From: Mucilaginibacter sp.
GTDB taxonomy: Bacteria > Bacteroidota > Bacteroidia > Sphingobacteriales > Sphingobacteriaceae
NCBI RefSeq assembly: GCF_025362475.1
Contig: NZ_JANYGH010000008.1
Location: 1 to 64,000 of the forward strand
Length of the DNA: 64,000 bases
Reading direction: 5' to 3'
Shown here: positions 46,922 to 56,651 of the stretch, one piece after another
How the letters are laid out: every line of letters starts with the position of its first letter
Position numbering within the stretch: position 1 is the first letter of the stretch
Translations under genes and position numbers: made by a program
The notes under the pieces: generated by a model
Told to the model about the DNA's origin: nothing
Databases searched by the model: none
Seen by the model: the letters and a program-made list of their open reading frames with translations, nothing else

Positions 46922-47746
46922 CTATTTATTATTAGTTAACACGTGGCTATGGTTCATAGCTGTAAGCATATTACCATAGATAGCATTTAATGCCCCAAGA
47001 TTTTTAGCTAAACGGCCAACCTCATCTTTAAACTGTTTTGAATCATCCAATGATTCGTTAAAGTTGTTCATGGTTAATGACAGGTTTTGGTAAAACTTGT
47101 TCATTGATTTTAAATGCGCGCTTGAATCCTGTAACTCCAGTTCGTAAACCGCGTTTAATGAACCTAAGTTTTTAGCAAGCTTGTTAATTTGTTCATGGTA
47201 GGCTTTTGCGTCAACATTTGAATTGGCCAGCTCAGATAAATTTGCTGATGCCTTATCAAATGAAACACTTAAGTTATCATAACTTGCAGTAGCAGCTTTT
47301 ATTTTAGAAGTAAAAGCAATGGTAGCTTCGCCTGCATCGGTAACCCTTGATATAGCGGCTACTTTATCACCAAATGTCCTTAATCCGTCGCCTAAGCTAC
47401 GAACCAGCTCGGGGCCTATCTTGGCATCATCAAGCATTTTATCCAATGCAGCCGTACTGCTTGATCCTGCACCAATAACTGCCGGGCGTGATGATGATTT
47501 CGGCAATTCGCCCTCAAAGGTTTCACTAAGTTCGGGGTAAACACGTACCCAGTCAACCTCTTTATCCTCGCGCTGTAAACCCAGTATAAAGAAAAGCACA
47601 GCCTCGGTACCTAAACCTGCGGTAATGAATTCTGACGCGAATTTCCAGTGTTGTATTTTAAATAACAAACCGATGATAACTACCGTTGCACCAATTGAAA
47701 TAATGTTTCCTATTCCGAATGGTTTTTTCTTTCCAGCTCCTGCCAT
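46922..47746 (-). CDS. gldL: T9SS motor subunit GldL (PorL)
   Basis: The 274-residue protein has two membrane helices (about 12-30 and 40-57) joined by a short loop, then a cytoplasmic helical domain. Glu48 in the second helix probably corresponds to the membrane glutamate needed for motor function in characterised GldL proteins. Lys30 and His33 lie at the helix-1 end. It pairs with GldM to convert proton flow into rotation. Confidence 0.92.
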   Translation of the reverse strand: MAGAGKKKPFGIGNIISIGATVVIIGLLFKIQHWKFASEFITAGLGTEAVLFFILGLQREDKEVDWVRVYPELSETFEGELPKSSSRPAVIGAGSSSTAALDKMLDDAKIGPELVRSLGDGLRTFGDKVAAISRVTDAGEATIAFTSKIKAATASYDNLSVSFDKASANLSELANSNVDAKAYHEQINKLAKNLGSLNAVYELELQDSSAHLKSMNKFYQNLSLTMNNFNESLDDSKQFKDEVGRLAKNLGALNAIYGNMLTAMNHSHVLTNNK

Positions 47747-47793
47747 AATAATCAGAAATAACTTTGTTTGAAGTTTAGTTTAAATTGTTTAGT

Positions 47794-49101
47794 TTATCGT
47801 TTGTCTTTGATATCCCGGCCCAGGTAGCTTGTTACACAGCGGAAACCGATATATGATTTTGCTGTATCCTGGTATTCGTAGGTACGGGTTGCATTTTGCA
47901 AAAAGTAACCGATATCTTTCCATGATCCACCGCGCACTACTTTACGTTTAAGCACTTCGGGATCAGTAGATTTTGCCTCTACGGCAAATGTTGGCGCCAG
48001 GTCATGCACAAATGTTGAGGCCGACTCATCAAAGGCTGATGATGTCCATTCCGCCACGTTACCGGCCATATTGTACAAGCCAAAATCATTAGGGAAGTAT
48101 GAGCGAACATTTACTGTATAGGCACCACCATCATCTGTATAGTTACCGCGGCCCGGTTTAAAGTTGGCCAGTAAACATCCTTTAGCATTTTTTATATAAG
48201 GGCCACCCCATGGGTAATCATTGCCAATACGGCCACCGCGGGCTGCATATTCAAACTCCGCTTCGGTAGGCAATCTGTAATCGGCACGGTGTGGTAAGTG
48301 CCTCTGATCTTTATAAGCTTCGTTATAACGTGTACGCCATACGGTAAAAGCGCGCGCCTGCCTCCAGGTTACGCCAACTACCGGGTAGTTACGGAAAGCC
48401 GGATGCGAAAAATATCCCTCAACCATTGGCTCGTTGGCAGCGTATGAAAAATCGCTAAGCCAAACCAAAGTATCCGGATAAACATTTACGGTATCGCGCA
48501 AAATGAAATCAGAACGTCTTGATTTAGGATCGTTCCTGTGGTTAGCGGCATCGCGCAGAACCATTAGCGCGTAATTATATTTCAGGATACGTACATCAAG
48601 CTCATCACGATCAAACACGCGGTCTTCATTCTGGTAATACATACCCTGAAGTTTTGACTTGTTACTTGCCGCTCCTTTTTTATTGTTCCAGATGGGATTC
48701 TTTTTTACATAAGCCCAATTGATATATTTTTTACCGCTGGTGTTGGCTGCGCCTTTTATTTGCAGGTAATATTTATTATCGTTTACATAGTTGGTGATGG
48801 CGATTGAATCACGTACCCAGAATACAAATTTCTTGTATTCACTGTTGGTGATCTCGGTCTGATCCATAAAAAATGGAGCTTCTGTAACCTGTTTTGGCTG
48901 AGCTATTTGACCAAAAGTAACGTCCTGATCGGTTTGCCCCATCATAAATGAACCACCTGGAATATAAACCATGCCGTAAGGCACCTCGGCCTTAAATGAC
49001 CTTTGTGGTACGCCGGTTAATTCCCCCCTGTCACCGCCGCCGCCGCAACCGCTTAATAATCCACCAGCCAAAACAACTATTAAAAAGTATATCTGCTTCA
49101 T
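47794..49101 (-). CDS. gldK: T9SS ring lipoprotein GldK (PorK)
   Basis: The protein has about 435 residues from the ATG at 49099-49101; a TTG four codons upstream is possible. A lipobox (LAGGLLSGC) precedes a Gly run. The rest is a formylglycine-generating-enzyme/sulfatase-modifying-factor fold (VYIPGGSFMMGQTD; EITNSEYKKF; YRLPTEAEFEYAARGG; NMAGNVAEWTSS), as in all GldK/PorK. It is outer-membrane anchored and builds the ring with GldN. It is the first gene of the operon. Confidence 0.93.
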   Translation of the reverse strand: MKQIYFLIVVLAGGLLSGCGGGGDRGELTGVPQRSFKAEVPYGMVYIPGGSFMMGQTDQDVTFGQIAQPKQVTEAPFFMDQTEITNSEYKKFVFWVRDSIAITNYVNDNKYYLQIKGAANTSGKKYINWAYVKKNPIWNNKKGAASNKSKLQGMYYQNEDRVFDRDELDVRILKYNYALMVLRDAANHRNDPKSRRSDFILRDTVNVYPDTLVWLSDFSYAANEPMVEGYFSHPAFRNYPVVGVTWRQARAFTVWRTRYNEAYKDQRHLPHRADYRLPTEAEFEYAARGGRIGNDYPWGGPYIKNAKGCLLANFKPGRGNYTDDGGAYTVNVRSYFPNDFGLYNMAGNVAEWTSSAFDESASTFVHDLAPTFAVEAKSTDPEVLKRKVVRGGSWKDIGYFLQNATRTYEYQDTAKSYIGFRCVTSYLGRDIKDKR

Positions 49102-49353
49102 TTTAAAAATCAAAAATCAGTTATAAAAATATAACATTATGAGACCCCCGAATATATCAAATTTGCGTTACCGCTCCAAAAAACATTTAATTTAAGCAAT
49201 AAAATGCCCATTAAATGCCGGTGGCATTGTTTCACTAAGATATAATTTTGTAAAAAACAATAAAACAACTAACTACAATAGTGTAAAATTAGTTGTCATT
49301 ACTACGCTATTATTCCAATAAAAGTTGCAATTGAGTTAAATAAATTTCTTTTT

Positions 49354-50112
49354 TTATTTATTTACTTGCTTGCAATACTGCTCAATGGCCATTGTCATGG
49401 ATGGAGCAGCCGGGGTTGGGGCCGGAATATCCAGGATCAAACCAGCCTCAAGCACTGCTTTATGGGTTGTTGCTCCAAACGCAGCTATGCGTGTATTATT
49501 TTGTTTAAAATCGGGAAAGTTTTTGTACAGAGATTGTATACTTGATGGACTAAAGAAGGCAATAACATCATAAAACACCTCAGCCAGATCAGAAAGATCG
49601 CTGCAAACGGTGCGGAAAAGCACAGCCGGTGTAAAGTTATACCCATTTTCGAGCAGGAATCGTTGCGTTTCTTCGGCCGCTACATCTGAGCATGGATAAA
49701 GAAATTTTTCAGCGGCATGTTTTTTCAACACCTCGGCCAAATCAGCAGCGGTTTGTTTGCCAAAGAATATTTTGCGCTTACGGTATTGAATATATTTTTG
49801 CAGGTAAAGCGCAATAGTTTCCGAAAGACAGAAATACTTCATCTCAACAGGCACTTCAAAACGCATTTCTTCGCAAATACGGAAAAAATGATCAGCAGAA
49901 TTGCGGCTGGTAAAAATAACCGCGGTAAAATCAGCCAGATTAATCTTTTCTTTTCTGAAATCCTTAGCAGGCACACCTTCAACATGAATAAATGATCTGA
50001 AATCAATTTTCAGGTTTAGCTTCTTAGCCAACTCAGCGTACGGATTCTTGTCATTCTCAGGCTTTGCTAAAGTAACTAATATACTTTTAACCTTTTTTTT
50101 TCTATCTTCCAA
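49354..50112 (-). CDS. hemD: Uroporphyrinogen-III synthase-like protein (HemD family)
   Basis: The 252-residue protein has the two-domain HemD fold: ILVTLAKPE at the N-terminus, ADFTAVIFTSRNSADHFF in the first domain, and FFSPSSIQSLYKNF then AAFGATTHKAVLEAGL in the second. The enzyme closes hydroxymethylbilane to uroporphyrinogen III for heme synthesis. It lies between gldK and a DUF4271 gene, an association I recall from other Bacteroidota, so an additional link with T9SS is possible. Sequence similarity within HemD is always low. Confidence 0.8.
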   Translation of the reverse strand: MEDRKKKVKSILVTLAKPENDKNPYAELAKKLNLKIDFRSFIHVEGVPAKDFRKEKINLADFTAVIFTSRNSADHFFRICEEMRFEVPVEMKYFCLSETIALYLQKYIQYRKRKIFFGKQTAADLAEVLKKHAAEKFLYPCSDVAAEETQRFLLENGYNFTPAVLFRTVCSDLSDLAEVFYDVIAFFSPSSIQSLYKNFPDFKQNNTRIAAFGATTHKAVLEAGLILDIPAPTPAAPSMTMAIEQYCKQVNK

Positions 50113-50130
50113 GTCAATTATTTTAACTAC

Positions 50131-51111
50131 CTAAATTTTAATTTCCAATGCCTTTATTAAGATTAAAATAGGGCAAATTTCGAGGGCACAAAGATACGTA
50201 AATAAATAAAACTTATGAAATCTGAAAGTAGAAATTATATTTACGCTACTTCTGAGGTATTGCCATATAAAAATCACTATGATAACAACGAGTGTAACAC
50301 TCAGTAATACAGGTATATACTGCACACCAAGCAAACTAAAGCATATTACTACCGGTAAAAAGACAAATGCTATATTAAAATAAGTGAGGTGTAATATATT
50401 CAGGTACTCGCTCACCAGGCGGTTCATATCAAACACAAAGCCAAGGAACTTTAATACGATAAATTTCAAGGCAAATAAAGCGATTACGATGATAGTAAGT
50501 AACACAAAAAGCCTGCTGCCACTTACCCGGTAATACACCCCTTTGTATGCTGCCAACTGGTATAAAAACAAGCTAAAAGTTGAACAGAACAATAAAAAGA
50601 GGCCCAAAAAAGCCCATGAACTTACCAGGGCATCTTCTTTACCTGCCTGCGAAAGTACCCGCTTACTAAAAAACGAATGCAGTACAAAACCCACATCATT
50701 ATTCAGGGTGATGTTGAGTATAGCTGTATACAATAACATGCCGATAATTAATGCGATAATCCAGGGATCACGTGATGTGCGGGGAATACCATCTTTTACC
50801 CTGCCCTTGTTTTGTAAATGGCTATCCAAAAAACCATACCCCTTATACAAAGCGTGTGCAAATAAGCTATCGGTAAATTCACTGCGGGTACTTGAATCGG
50901 GGATGCGGATATAACGCATGTTAATAGAATCGGCAACAAAAAGCTTACGGTTCTGCATGGCATTGGCAACAGAATCAAGCAGGGAATTACCGCCAGCCCT
51001 GATATGCCTGTATGCGGGTGCTTCGGCACTTGCCGCGGTAGTATCCTGCTGAGCGAATGCTGCAGAAAAACTCCATAAAATCAACAGAAAGCAGCCAGCA
51101 AAAAATCGCAT
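50131..51111 (-). CDS. DUF4271 exported/membrane protein
   Basis: The 326-residue protein has a signal peptide (to about AFAQQ), an extracytoplasmic segment of about 100 residues, and six to seven membrane helices in the C-terminal two thirds. This is the DUF4271 layout. It precedes hemD by 18 bp on the same strand, so the two genes are probably cotranscribed. Molecular function is unknown. Confidence 0.78.
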   Translation of the reverse strand: MRFFAGCFLLILWSFSAAFAQQDTTAASAEAPAYRHIRAGGNSLLDSVANAMQNRKLFVADSINMRYIRIPDSSTRSEFTDSLFAHALYKGYGFLDSHLQNKGRVKDGIPRTSRDPWIIALIIGMLLYTAILNITLNNDVGFVLHSFFSKRVLSQAGKEDALVSSWAFLGLFLLFCSTFSLFLYQLAAYKGVYYRVSGSRLFVLLTIIVIALFALKFIVLKFLGFVFDMNRLVSEYLNILHLTYFNIAFVFLPVVICFSLLGVQYIPVLLSVTLVVIIVIFIWQYLRSSVNIISTFRFHKFYLFTYLCALEICPILILIKALEIKI

Positions 51112-51260
51112 CTAAAAAATCAATCCTTTAAATTCGCTGCAAAATTACAGTAATAATTGATTGTTTTATAATGCCAACAGATTAAAGATTAGGCTATCAA
51201 AAATTCAGCATAGGATAGCAGGCATATTTAATTAAAAATTAGCTCAAGCCCCATAACCGT

Positions 51261-51971
51261 TTAATTTACCACTCCGGCAGCCGCCCAAAAAACAAGAAAA
51301 CCACCTTTAGCTTTTTTAATCCCAATATAATTCAATACCCTTTTAGGATCGGGGTGAATGTTTAATACATCTATATTATGATGGTTATTTTCTGTCATTA
51401 CATCGTTTTTGCCCCATTTGGCCAGGTCATGCAATAGGTAACCCTGGTTAGGATCACCTGCAGCGATGTCGTTATAATAATCGGGAATTTTAAAAACCTT
51501 AACCTCGATACCATCCCAATAGCTTAATTCAACCTCCAATTCTGATGGCCCTTCGGCACTGGTGAAGCATAAATAAATATCACTGTACTTTTTACCAGGT
51601 ATTTTAAAACCAAATTCCCCCTCGCCTGCAACATAGCGTGCCTGGTAATTAACACTATCCTTATTATCATAGTGCAACAAAATTGGCGGATGCATACTGG
51701 TAGCAGCAATAAGCGGATCATCGGGCAAAGCATGCGGACTTTTATCACCATGAAATATGGATGCCGACATGGTGAGATAGCCGTCACCATCGCCATTGCC
51801 GTCGATGCCTTTCGTCCAGCTTGTTAATTTGCCGTTTGTAACGGTGGTTACCGGCCGGGCGTTTAACAAGGCATCAATATTAAACTGCACTACCCTGTTG
51901 GCCTGCTGAGCATGCGCAGCAATTGAAAGCAAGACAAGGGAAACAAACAATGACGCTGGTTTAAGGTTCAT
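51261..51971 (-). CDS. Secreted protein of unknown function
   Basis: From the ATG at 51969-51971 the protein has 236 residues with a clear signal peptide (MNLKPASLFVSLVLLSIAAHAQ split at AHAQ). An upstream in-frame ATG (52034) would put 21 residues before it and is unlikely. The body contains DGNGDGDGYL, a Ca2+-loop-like stretch, and SYWDGIEVKVF. It may be a beta-sandwich. I recognise no family. Confidence 0.65.
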   Translation of the reverse strand: MNLKPASLFVSLVLLSIAAHAQQANRVVQFNIDALLNARPVTTVTNGKLTSWTKGIDGNGDGDGYLTMSASIFHGDKSPHALPDDPLIAATSMHPPILLHYDNKDSVNYQARYVAGEGEFGFKIPGKKYSDIYLCFTSAEGPSELEVELSYWDGIEVKVFKIPDYYNDIAAGDPNQGYLLHDLAKWGKNDVMTENNHHNIDVLNIHPDPKRVLNYIGIKKAKGGFLVFWAAAGVVN

Positions 51972-52352
51972 ACTTTTAATGGTGGATATAAATAAAGGAA
52001 AGGCAAAACCTGGAAGGCGTTTTATCCAGATCATATTTTTAGCAACTGTTATTGATCAATAAATTTATCACTAATTTTTTTTACTAACGAATATGTGCCC
52101 AAAATTCAAAACATAAAGTAACCAACTTATCCATACTTTTGTATCATTGGGTACAGAGAAATTAAAACTAAAATGCATTGATACTTCTGAGTTAGTTTTG
52201 CGGTTATAAGCCAGCAAACCTAACTCAAAACTAAAGTTTTAAAACGGCATTTTTTTTATGCCGAACCTATCAGGCAAGCCCTATCATAGTTGATTGTATA
52301 GATTTCAGTATCTTTACACAGGCAAATATGATGTATTGTAAATTACATTAAC
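51972..52352. other. Intergenic region with two strong hairpins
   Basis: A stem-loop at 52188-52227 (14 positions, one mismatch, plus a short inner stem) is followed by CGGCAT/ATGCCG (52245-52263) with a T-rich loop. Between them lies AAGTTTTAAAACGGC, a word also found at 20970. The pair could be a leader RNA structure for the downstream receiver gene or a small non-coding transcript. Confidence 0.5.
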
Positions 52353-52820
52353 ATGGCAGCAAATAATAAAATCACGGTACTTTATGTAGACGATGAAGAA
52401 AACAATCTTTTTTCGTTTAAAGCTACCTTCCGAATGAAATATGAGGTACTAACTGCAATTAGCGCTAAAGATGCTTTAACTGTTTTATCAACAAAACAAG
52501 TTCATGTTATACTTAGTGATCAGCGGATGCCGGAGATGACCGGTGTTGAATTCTTTGAGATAATATTAGAGAAATTTCCTGATCCGATGAGGATCCTGCT
52601 AACAGGCTATGCAGATATGAGCGCGGTGGTTGACGCTGTTAATAAAGGTAAAATATTTCATTACCTCGATAAACCATGGAACGAAGAGGAATTGGACCAG
52701 ACAATAAACAGGGCCTATGAAAAATACCTTGAACACGTTCAATTAAAAATAATGAATGAAAAACTGGCAGACTCTAATGAACAATTGGAGTTTTTGCTAA
52801 GGCAGAAACTACTTTCGTAA
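52353..52820 (+). CDS. Response regulator with receiver domain and C-terminal helix
   Basis: The 155-residue protein is one receiver domain (acidic pocket DDEE near residue 13, phospho-acceptor Asp56 in SDQRMP, Lys107 in DKPW) followed by a short coiled-coil-like tail. There is no DNA-binding or enzymatic output. It resembles the receiver of the kinase hybrid at 53243-54328 and may arise from the same lineage. It converges on the receiver gene at 52845. Confidence 0.88.
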   Translation: MAANNKITVLYVDDEENNLFSFKATFRMKYEVLTAISAKDALTVLSTKQVHVILSDQRMPEMTGVEFFEIILEKFPDPMRILLTGYADMSAVVDAVNKGKIFHYLDKPWNEEELDQTINRAYEKYLEHVQLKIMNEKLADSNEQLEFLLRQKLLS

Positions 52821-52844
52821 CCTCCGTTATTTCTATTGAAAACA

Positions 52845-53237
52845 CTACGCTAACCGGGTAATTAACGCCTGTAAATCTGCTTTATAAAGAGGTTTCTCTA
52901 TCAAACTAACAACAGTTTTATGTGCCATTATCCGGGAAATATCACTCGCATTCCGGGTACATGACAATACGCATATTTTATATTTATTTCTGATTTCAGC
53001 GGGGAGCTTTTCAAATTCTTCCACAAACTGAAAGCCATCCATCACCGGCATTTGTAAATCAAGCAAAATTATTGTCGTAAAACCTCCGCTTATACGGTTT
53101 TCACGGATGCTATCCAATCCATGTTGCGCGCTCTGAAAAACATAAACAATTAAATTCTCATCCACCTGCTGTATAACCTTTCGCGCAATGAAACAATCAA
53201 GCTCGCTTTCGTCAATAACAATGAATGCCAAATCCAT
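52845..53237 (-). CDS. Stand-alone response regulator receiver
   Basis: The 130-residue protein is a receiver domain with Asp60 (LLDLQMPVMDG) as phosphorylation site and a Lys in IEKPLYK. There is no output domain, so it is probably a phosphorelay or interaction protein. Its start is 5 bp after the stop of the hybrid kinase, implying coexpression and functional pairing. Confidence 0.87.
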   Translation of the reverse strand: MDLAFIVIDESELDCFIARKVIQQVDENLIVYVFQSAQHGLDSIRENRISGGFTTIILLDLQMPVMDGFQFVEEFEKLPAEIRNKYKICVLSCTRNASDISRIMAHKTVVSLIEKPLYKADLQALITRLA

Positions 53238-53242
53238 ATTAA

Positions 53243-54328
53243 TTATATTGAAGGGATGGTTACTTTAAAAGTTGTTCCTTCGTGCATCACGGAGTTAACT
53301 TCTATCTGACCGTTTAATTTCAACAATGCACTTTTTACGTTATATAACCCAAAACCCGACCCAACCTCCTGGGAGTTTGCCCGGTAAAAAAGGTTAAATA
53401 TCTCGCCGATATGGTTTCCTAAAATACCAATACCGGTATCCTTTATAAGAATTGTTGCTACGTTTTTATGTACATCAACAATTATTTCGACTGATTTATC
53501 TTTTTTGCTTTTATCCTGGTACTTAAACGCATTTGATAAAAGGTTGTTCAGGATAAGTTTTACCGGCACCCTGTCATTTCTAAAAACCTCGTCCTGGTTA
53601 ACCGTTATTTTAAACTCTACATTATTTATTTTTGAAAGCACCATATATATGGCCTTCATTTCATCAATAATTTCGTTAAAATCAATCTCTTGTATTTTTA
53701 GTTCGCCTCTTTGTAAGCTATAATAATCATGCATACTTATGATGTAAGTATCCAATTTTTTTAATGACTTCTCCATCAGGAACAGCATCTCTTTCATCTC
53801 CTCTACATCATCAATTTCGCGTGCTAAATTAATGGCACCCAAAATTCCGGATATAGGCCCCCTGATATCGTGACTTACGCTATAAGCAAACTTATTAAGT
53901 TCATTATATGCCTTTTGCAATTCATCATTTTTAATTAATAACATTGAATTGGCCATATAAAACTTATTGGCTTCTTCAATAGCCGAAATGATATCAGCCT
54001 CGAGCCATGGCTTCTTTACATATCTAAATATATTACCCTTATTAATGGCATCAATTATGGATTCAATATCTGTATAGGCGGTTAATAAAATACGTACAGG
54101 TAAAGGGTAACTGATTCGGATTTCTTCAAAAAACTCAACCCCGCTCTTACCTGGCATCCGCTGGTCGCAAAAAACAACTTTAATATCCGGGTGGTTACTT
54201 AGATAATTTAATGCCTGTGGTATATTTACAGCGGTAAAAATCTGATATTCAAGCCTTAACGATGCTTTAAAACCTACCAGGTTTTCCTGCTCATCGTCAA
54301 CATATAGCACTTTTATTTTCTCTGACAT
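53243..54328 (-). CDS. Hybrid protein: receiver plus histidine kinase
   Basis: The 361-residue protein has a receiver at the N-terminus (Asp55 in CDQRMP), a helical linker, a HisKA domain with His153 (SVSHDIRGPISG) and an ATPase domain with a G-box (SGFGLYNVKSALLKLNG). There is no membrane helix, so it is cytoplasmic. Receiver-first architecture suggests that phosphorylation from another kinase tunes its own activity. It lies between a 7TMR-DISM kinase and a receiver gene. Confidence 0.9.
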   Translation of the reverse strand: MSEKIKVLYVDDEQENLVGFKASLRLEYQIFTAVNIPQALNYLSNHPDIKVVFCDQRMPGKSGVEFFEEIRISYPLPVRILLTAYTDIESIIDAINKGNIFRYVKKPWLEADIISAIEEANKFYMANSMLLIKNDELQKAYNELNKFAYSVSHDIRGPISGILGAINLAREIDDVEEMKEMLFLMEKSLKKLDTYIISMHDYYSLQRGELKIQEIDFNEIIDEMKAIYMVLSKINNVEFKITVNQDEVFRNDRVPVKLILNNLLSNAFKYQDKSKKDKSVEIIVDVHKNVATILIKDTGIGILGNHIGEIFNLFYRANSQEVGSGFGLYNVKSALLKLNGQIEVNSVMHEGTTFKVTIPSI

Positions 54329-54424
54329 TTTCTTAGGTATTAGGTGGCAACAATTGTAATGTGATGCAACCTAAAAATAGGTTATATCATACATTACCAA
54401 TCCTTTATACATATCTATTTAAAA

Positions 54425-56572
54425 TTATGTTGACTTTAAATTAAATATTATTGGTATTTGCAAAATTAATTCGGTTCCTTCGCCCGGTTTACTGTTCACG
54501 AATATCTTCCCGTTGTGCTTTTTAACGGTATTATATGCAATAGACATCCCCAGGCCTGTGCCTTCTCCAACTTCTTTTGTTGTAAAAAATGGTTCAAACA
54601 CCTTTTTTTGCGTTTCAGGCTCCATACCAATTCCATTATCCTTTATCGCTATTATTATATTATCCTTATCGTGGGTTGTTGTGATAACTATTATACCACC
54701 CTCCGCATCACCAAAACGCTTCTGCACCGCGTAAATGGCATTTGAGATAATATTTAAAAACACCTGGTTCAGCTTACCGGGGTAACATTCTATAGAAGGT
54801 AAATCACCATAAGCTTTAGTTACTACTATTTTTTTAAGCAAATTGTTTGCAATAACCATAGTTGATTCTAAACCTTCGTTAATATTCGCGCTCTTCAGTC
54901 CATCTTCATCCAGGCGTGAGAAAATTTTAAGTCCTTTAACAATTTCAGCTGTTCTGCTGGCCCCTTCATTAATCCCTCTTATCAAATGATTAATTTCAAC
55001 GGTGAGGTAATCAAAATCCAACTCCTCCTTATATTCCCTGATCTGTTTTTCCTTTTCGGCCACCGACAAGTTGGATACGCCAACATTTTCAATAACGGCC
55101 AGGGCATCAAATATTAAACCTATATCCCGTTTTAAAGGCTTAATGTTTGAGGTGACAAAGTTTATGGGGTTATTAATTTCATGCGCTATGCCTGCCGTCA
55201 GCTGACCTAATGAAGCCATTTTCTCCGACTCCACCAATTGCGATTGCGCCTGTTTTAAATCTTCAAGCGTTTTGTTCAGCTCCTGGTTTGATGCACTTAA
55301 CGCAACAGTGCGCTCGTTTACCTTTGTTTCCAACAGCACGTTTTGCTCCCTAACAATCCGTTCATTTTCTTTTAAGGCTATTACCGTTTCTTCCTGCGAT
55401 TTTTCTTTCTCTGCTTTGAAAATATTTATTTTATCGGCAAGTGCCAGCGAAAGCAGGGTAACTTCAAAGGCCGTACCTGCCTGCATAGTATAGTTTGTGA
55501 AATTATTATAGGGCAATACTCCCAAATTACGCAGTACAAATAAGATGATGCCGGTTAAAAATAATGTCCAGGCTAACAAAAAAAACCTTGCCGGCCTATA
55601 TCCATCAATAGAAAGTTTAATGATTACTATATATACACTAACCGTTAAGCACAACGCGCAAATATCAATCAACCGGTAGCTTACATGGGCATAACCAAGC
55701 AGCCTCACTACAATAGTTGTAGCATATAATATGATTATTGATTTAAGCACACGGCTCATAACAGGCAGCCTTTTCTTGATACCTAAAAACGATTCGGCAA
55801 ACAACAAAAGAGATATACCCGCCATAGCCGGGAATAAAATAATGCCAATACTGAACAAGTATGGAGAATTGGCAAAAATAAACCGGTAAGTATAACCTGA
55901 TAGTGAGGTTTGAGTAAGCCCTATTAACAACGTATAGGAAACGTAATATAAATAACTGATATCCCTGGTTGAGATAAATACAAAGCAATTGTAAAGCATC
56001 ATCACCAATAATGTGCCTATAAGCCCTCCCCAAAGCAAATCATGAACAAGTTTTGATTCGGCTATTTTTTGTGGTGTACCAATTACTATGGGCAAAACCA
56101 TCTGCTCGCCACTCTCCACCTTAAGATAAAAAGTGGCCGTACTATCTTTGGGAAGTTTGATATCGAAAAGAAAATCCTGGTGCTTATACTTTCTTTTTAA
56201 AAAGGGATTAGTATCGCTCAGCGTCTCTTTTTCAAAAACACCATTAACAGGATAATAAAATTGGCATAAATCTAATGTGGGATATTCAAGATTAAGAATA
56301 AGATCACTTTCGGGGTTTTCATTTTTAATTGTAAACCGCAGCCAAAAAGCCGAATTACTCAACTGCAGGTTAGGGACCTGGGTATGCGATTGTACAAACC
56401 CGGTGGCCGTACGTACTGATTGTATATCAAGCCGTTTAGTAGCATCTTCCAAAACAGCCACGTTTTGACCAATAACTATATTATCACCCTTAAAAAGAAT
56501 CGCCTTTTGGGCAAACCCTTTTGTTAAACAAAGTATTTGAAGGAATAAAAGGCTTAAATAGATTTTTTTCAT
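54425..56572 (-). CDS. 7TMR-DISM sensor histidine kinase
   Basis: The 715-residue protein has a signal peptide, a DISMED2-type extracellular beta domain (about 30-180), seven membrane helices (about 185-390), a coiled coil, then HisKA (GQLTAGIAHEINNPINF) and HATPase_c with the N-box (NIISNAIYAVQ) and GTGLGMSIAYN. These receptors sense extracellular ligands, often sugars or small molecules. The start is 79 bp after the stop of the E1/nitroreductase gene on the same strand. Confidence 0.9.
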   Translation of the reverse strand: MKKIYLSLLFLQILCLTKGFAQKAILFKGDNIVIGQNVAVLEDATKRLDIQSVRTATGFVQSHTQVPNLQLSNSAFWLRFTIKNENPESDLILNLEYPTLDLCQFYYPVNGVFEKETLSDTNPFLKRKYKHQDFLFDIKLPKDSTATFYLKVESGEQMVLPIVIGTPQKIAESKLVHDLLWGGLIGTLLVMMLYNCFVFISTRDISYLYYVSYTLLIGLTQTSLSGYTYRFIFANSPYLFSIGIILFPAMAGISLLLFAESFLGIKKRLPVMSRVLKSIIILYATTIVVRLLGYAHVSYRLIDICALCLTVSVYIVIIKLSIDGYRPARFFLLAWTLFLTGIILFVLRNLGVLPYNNFTNYTMQAGTAFEVTLLSLALADKINIFKAEKEKSQEETVIALKENERIVREQNVLLETKVNERTVALSASNQELNKTLEDLKQAQSQLVESEKMASLGQLTAGIAHEINNPINFVTSNIKPLKRDIGLIFDALAVIENVGVSNLSVAEKEKQIREYKEELDFDYLTVEINHLIRGINEGASRTAEIVKGLKIFSRLDEDGLKSANINEGLESTMVIANNLLKKIVVTKAYGDLPSIECYPGKLNQVFLNIISNAIYAVQKRFGDAEGGIIVITTTHDKDNIIIAIKDNGIGMEPETQKKVFEPFFTTKEVGEGTGLGMSIAYNTVKKHNGKIFVNSKPGEGTELILQIPIIFNLKST

Positions 56573-56651
56573 ATTAACAGGTACGTGACTTACACAATCG
56601 CGCTATTGGTTTATGCAGGTTTGTATTTAATACTAAAAAACTAATGTAATA

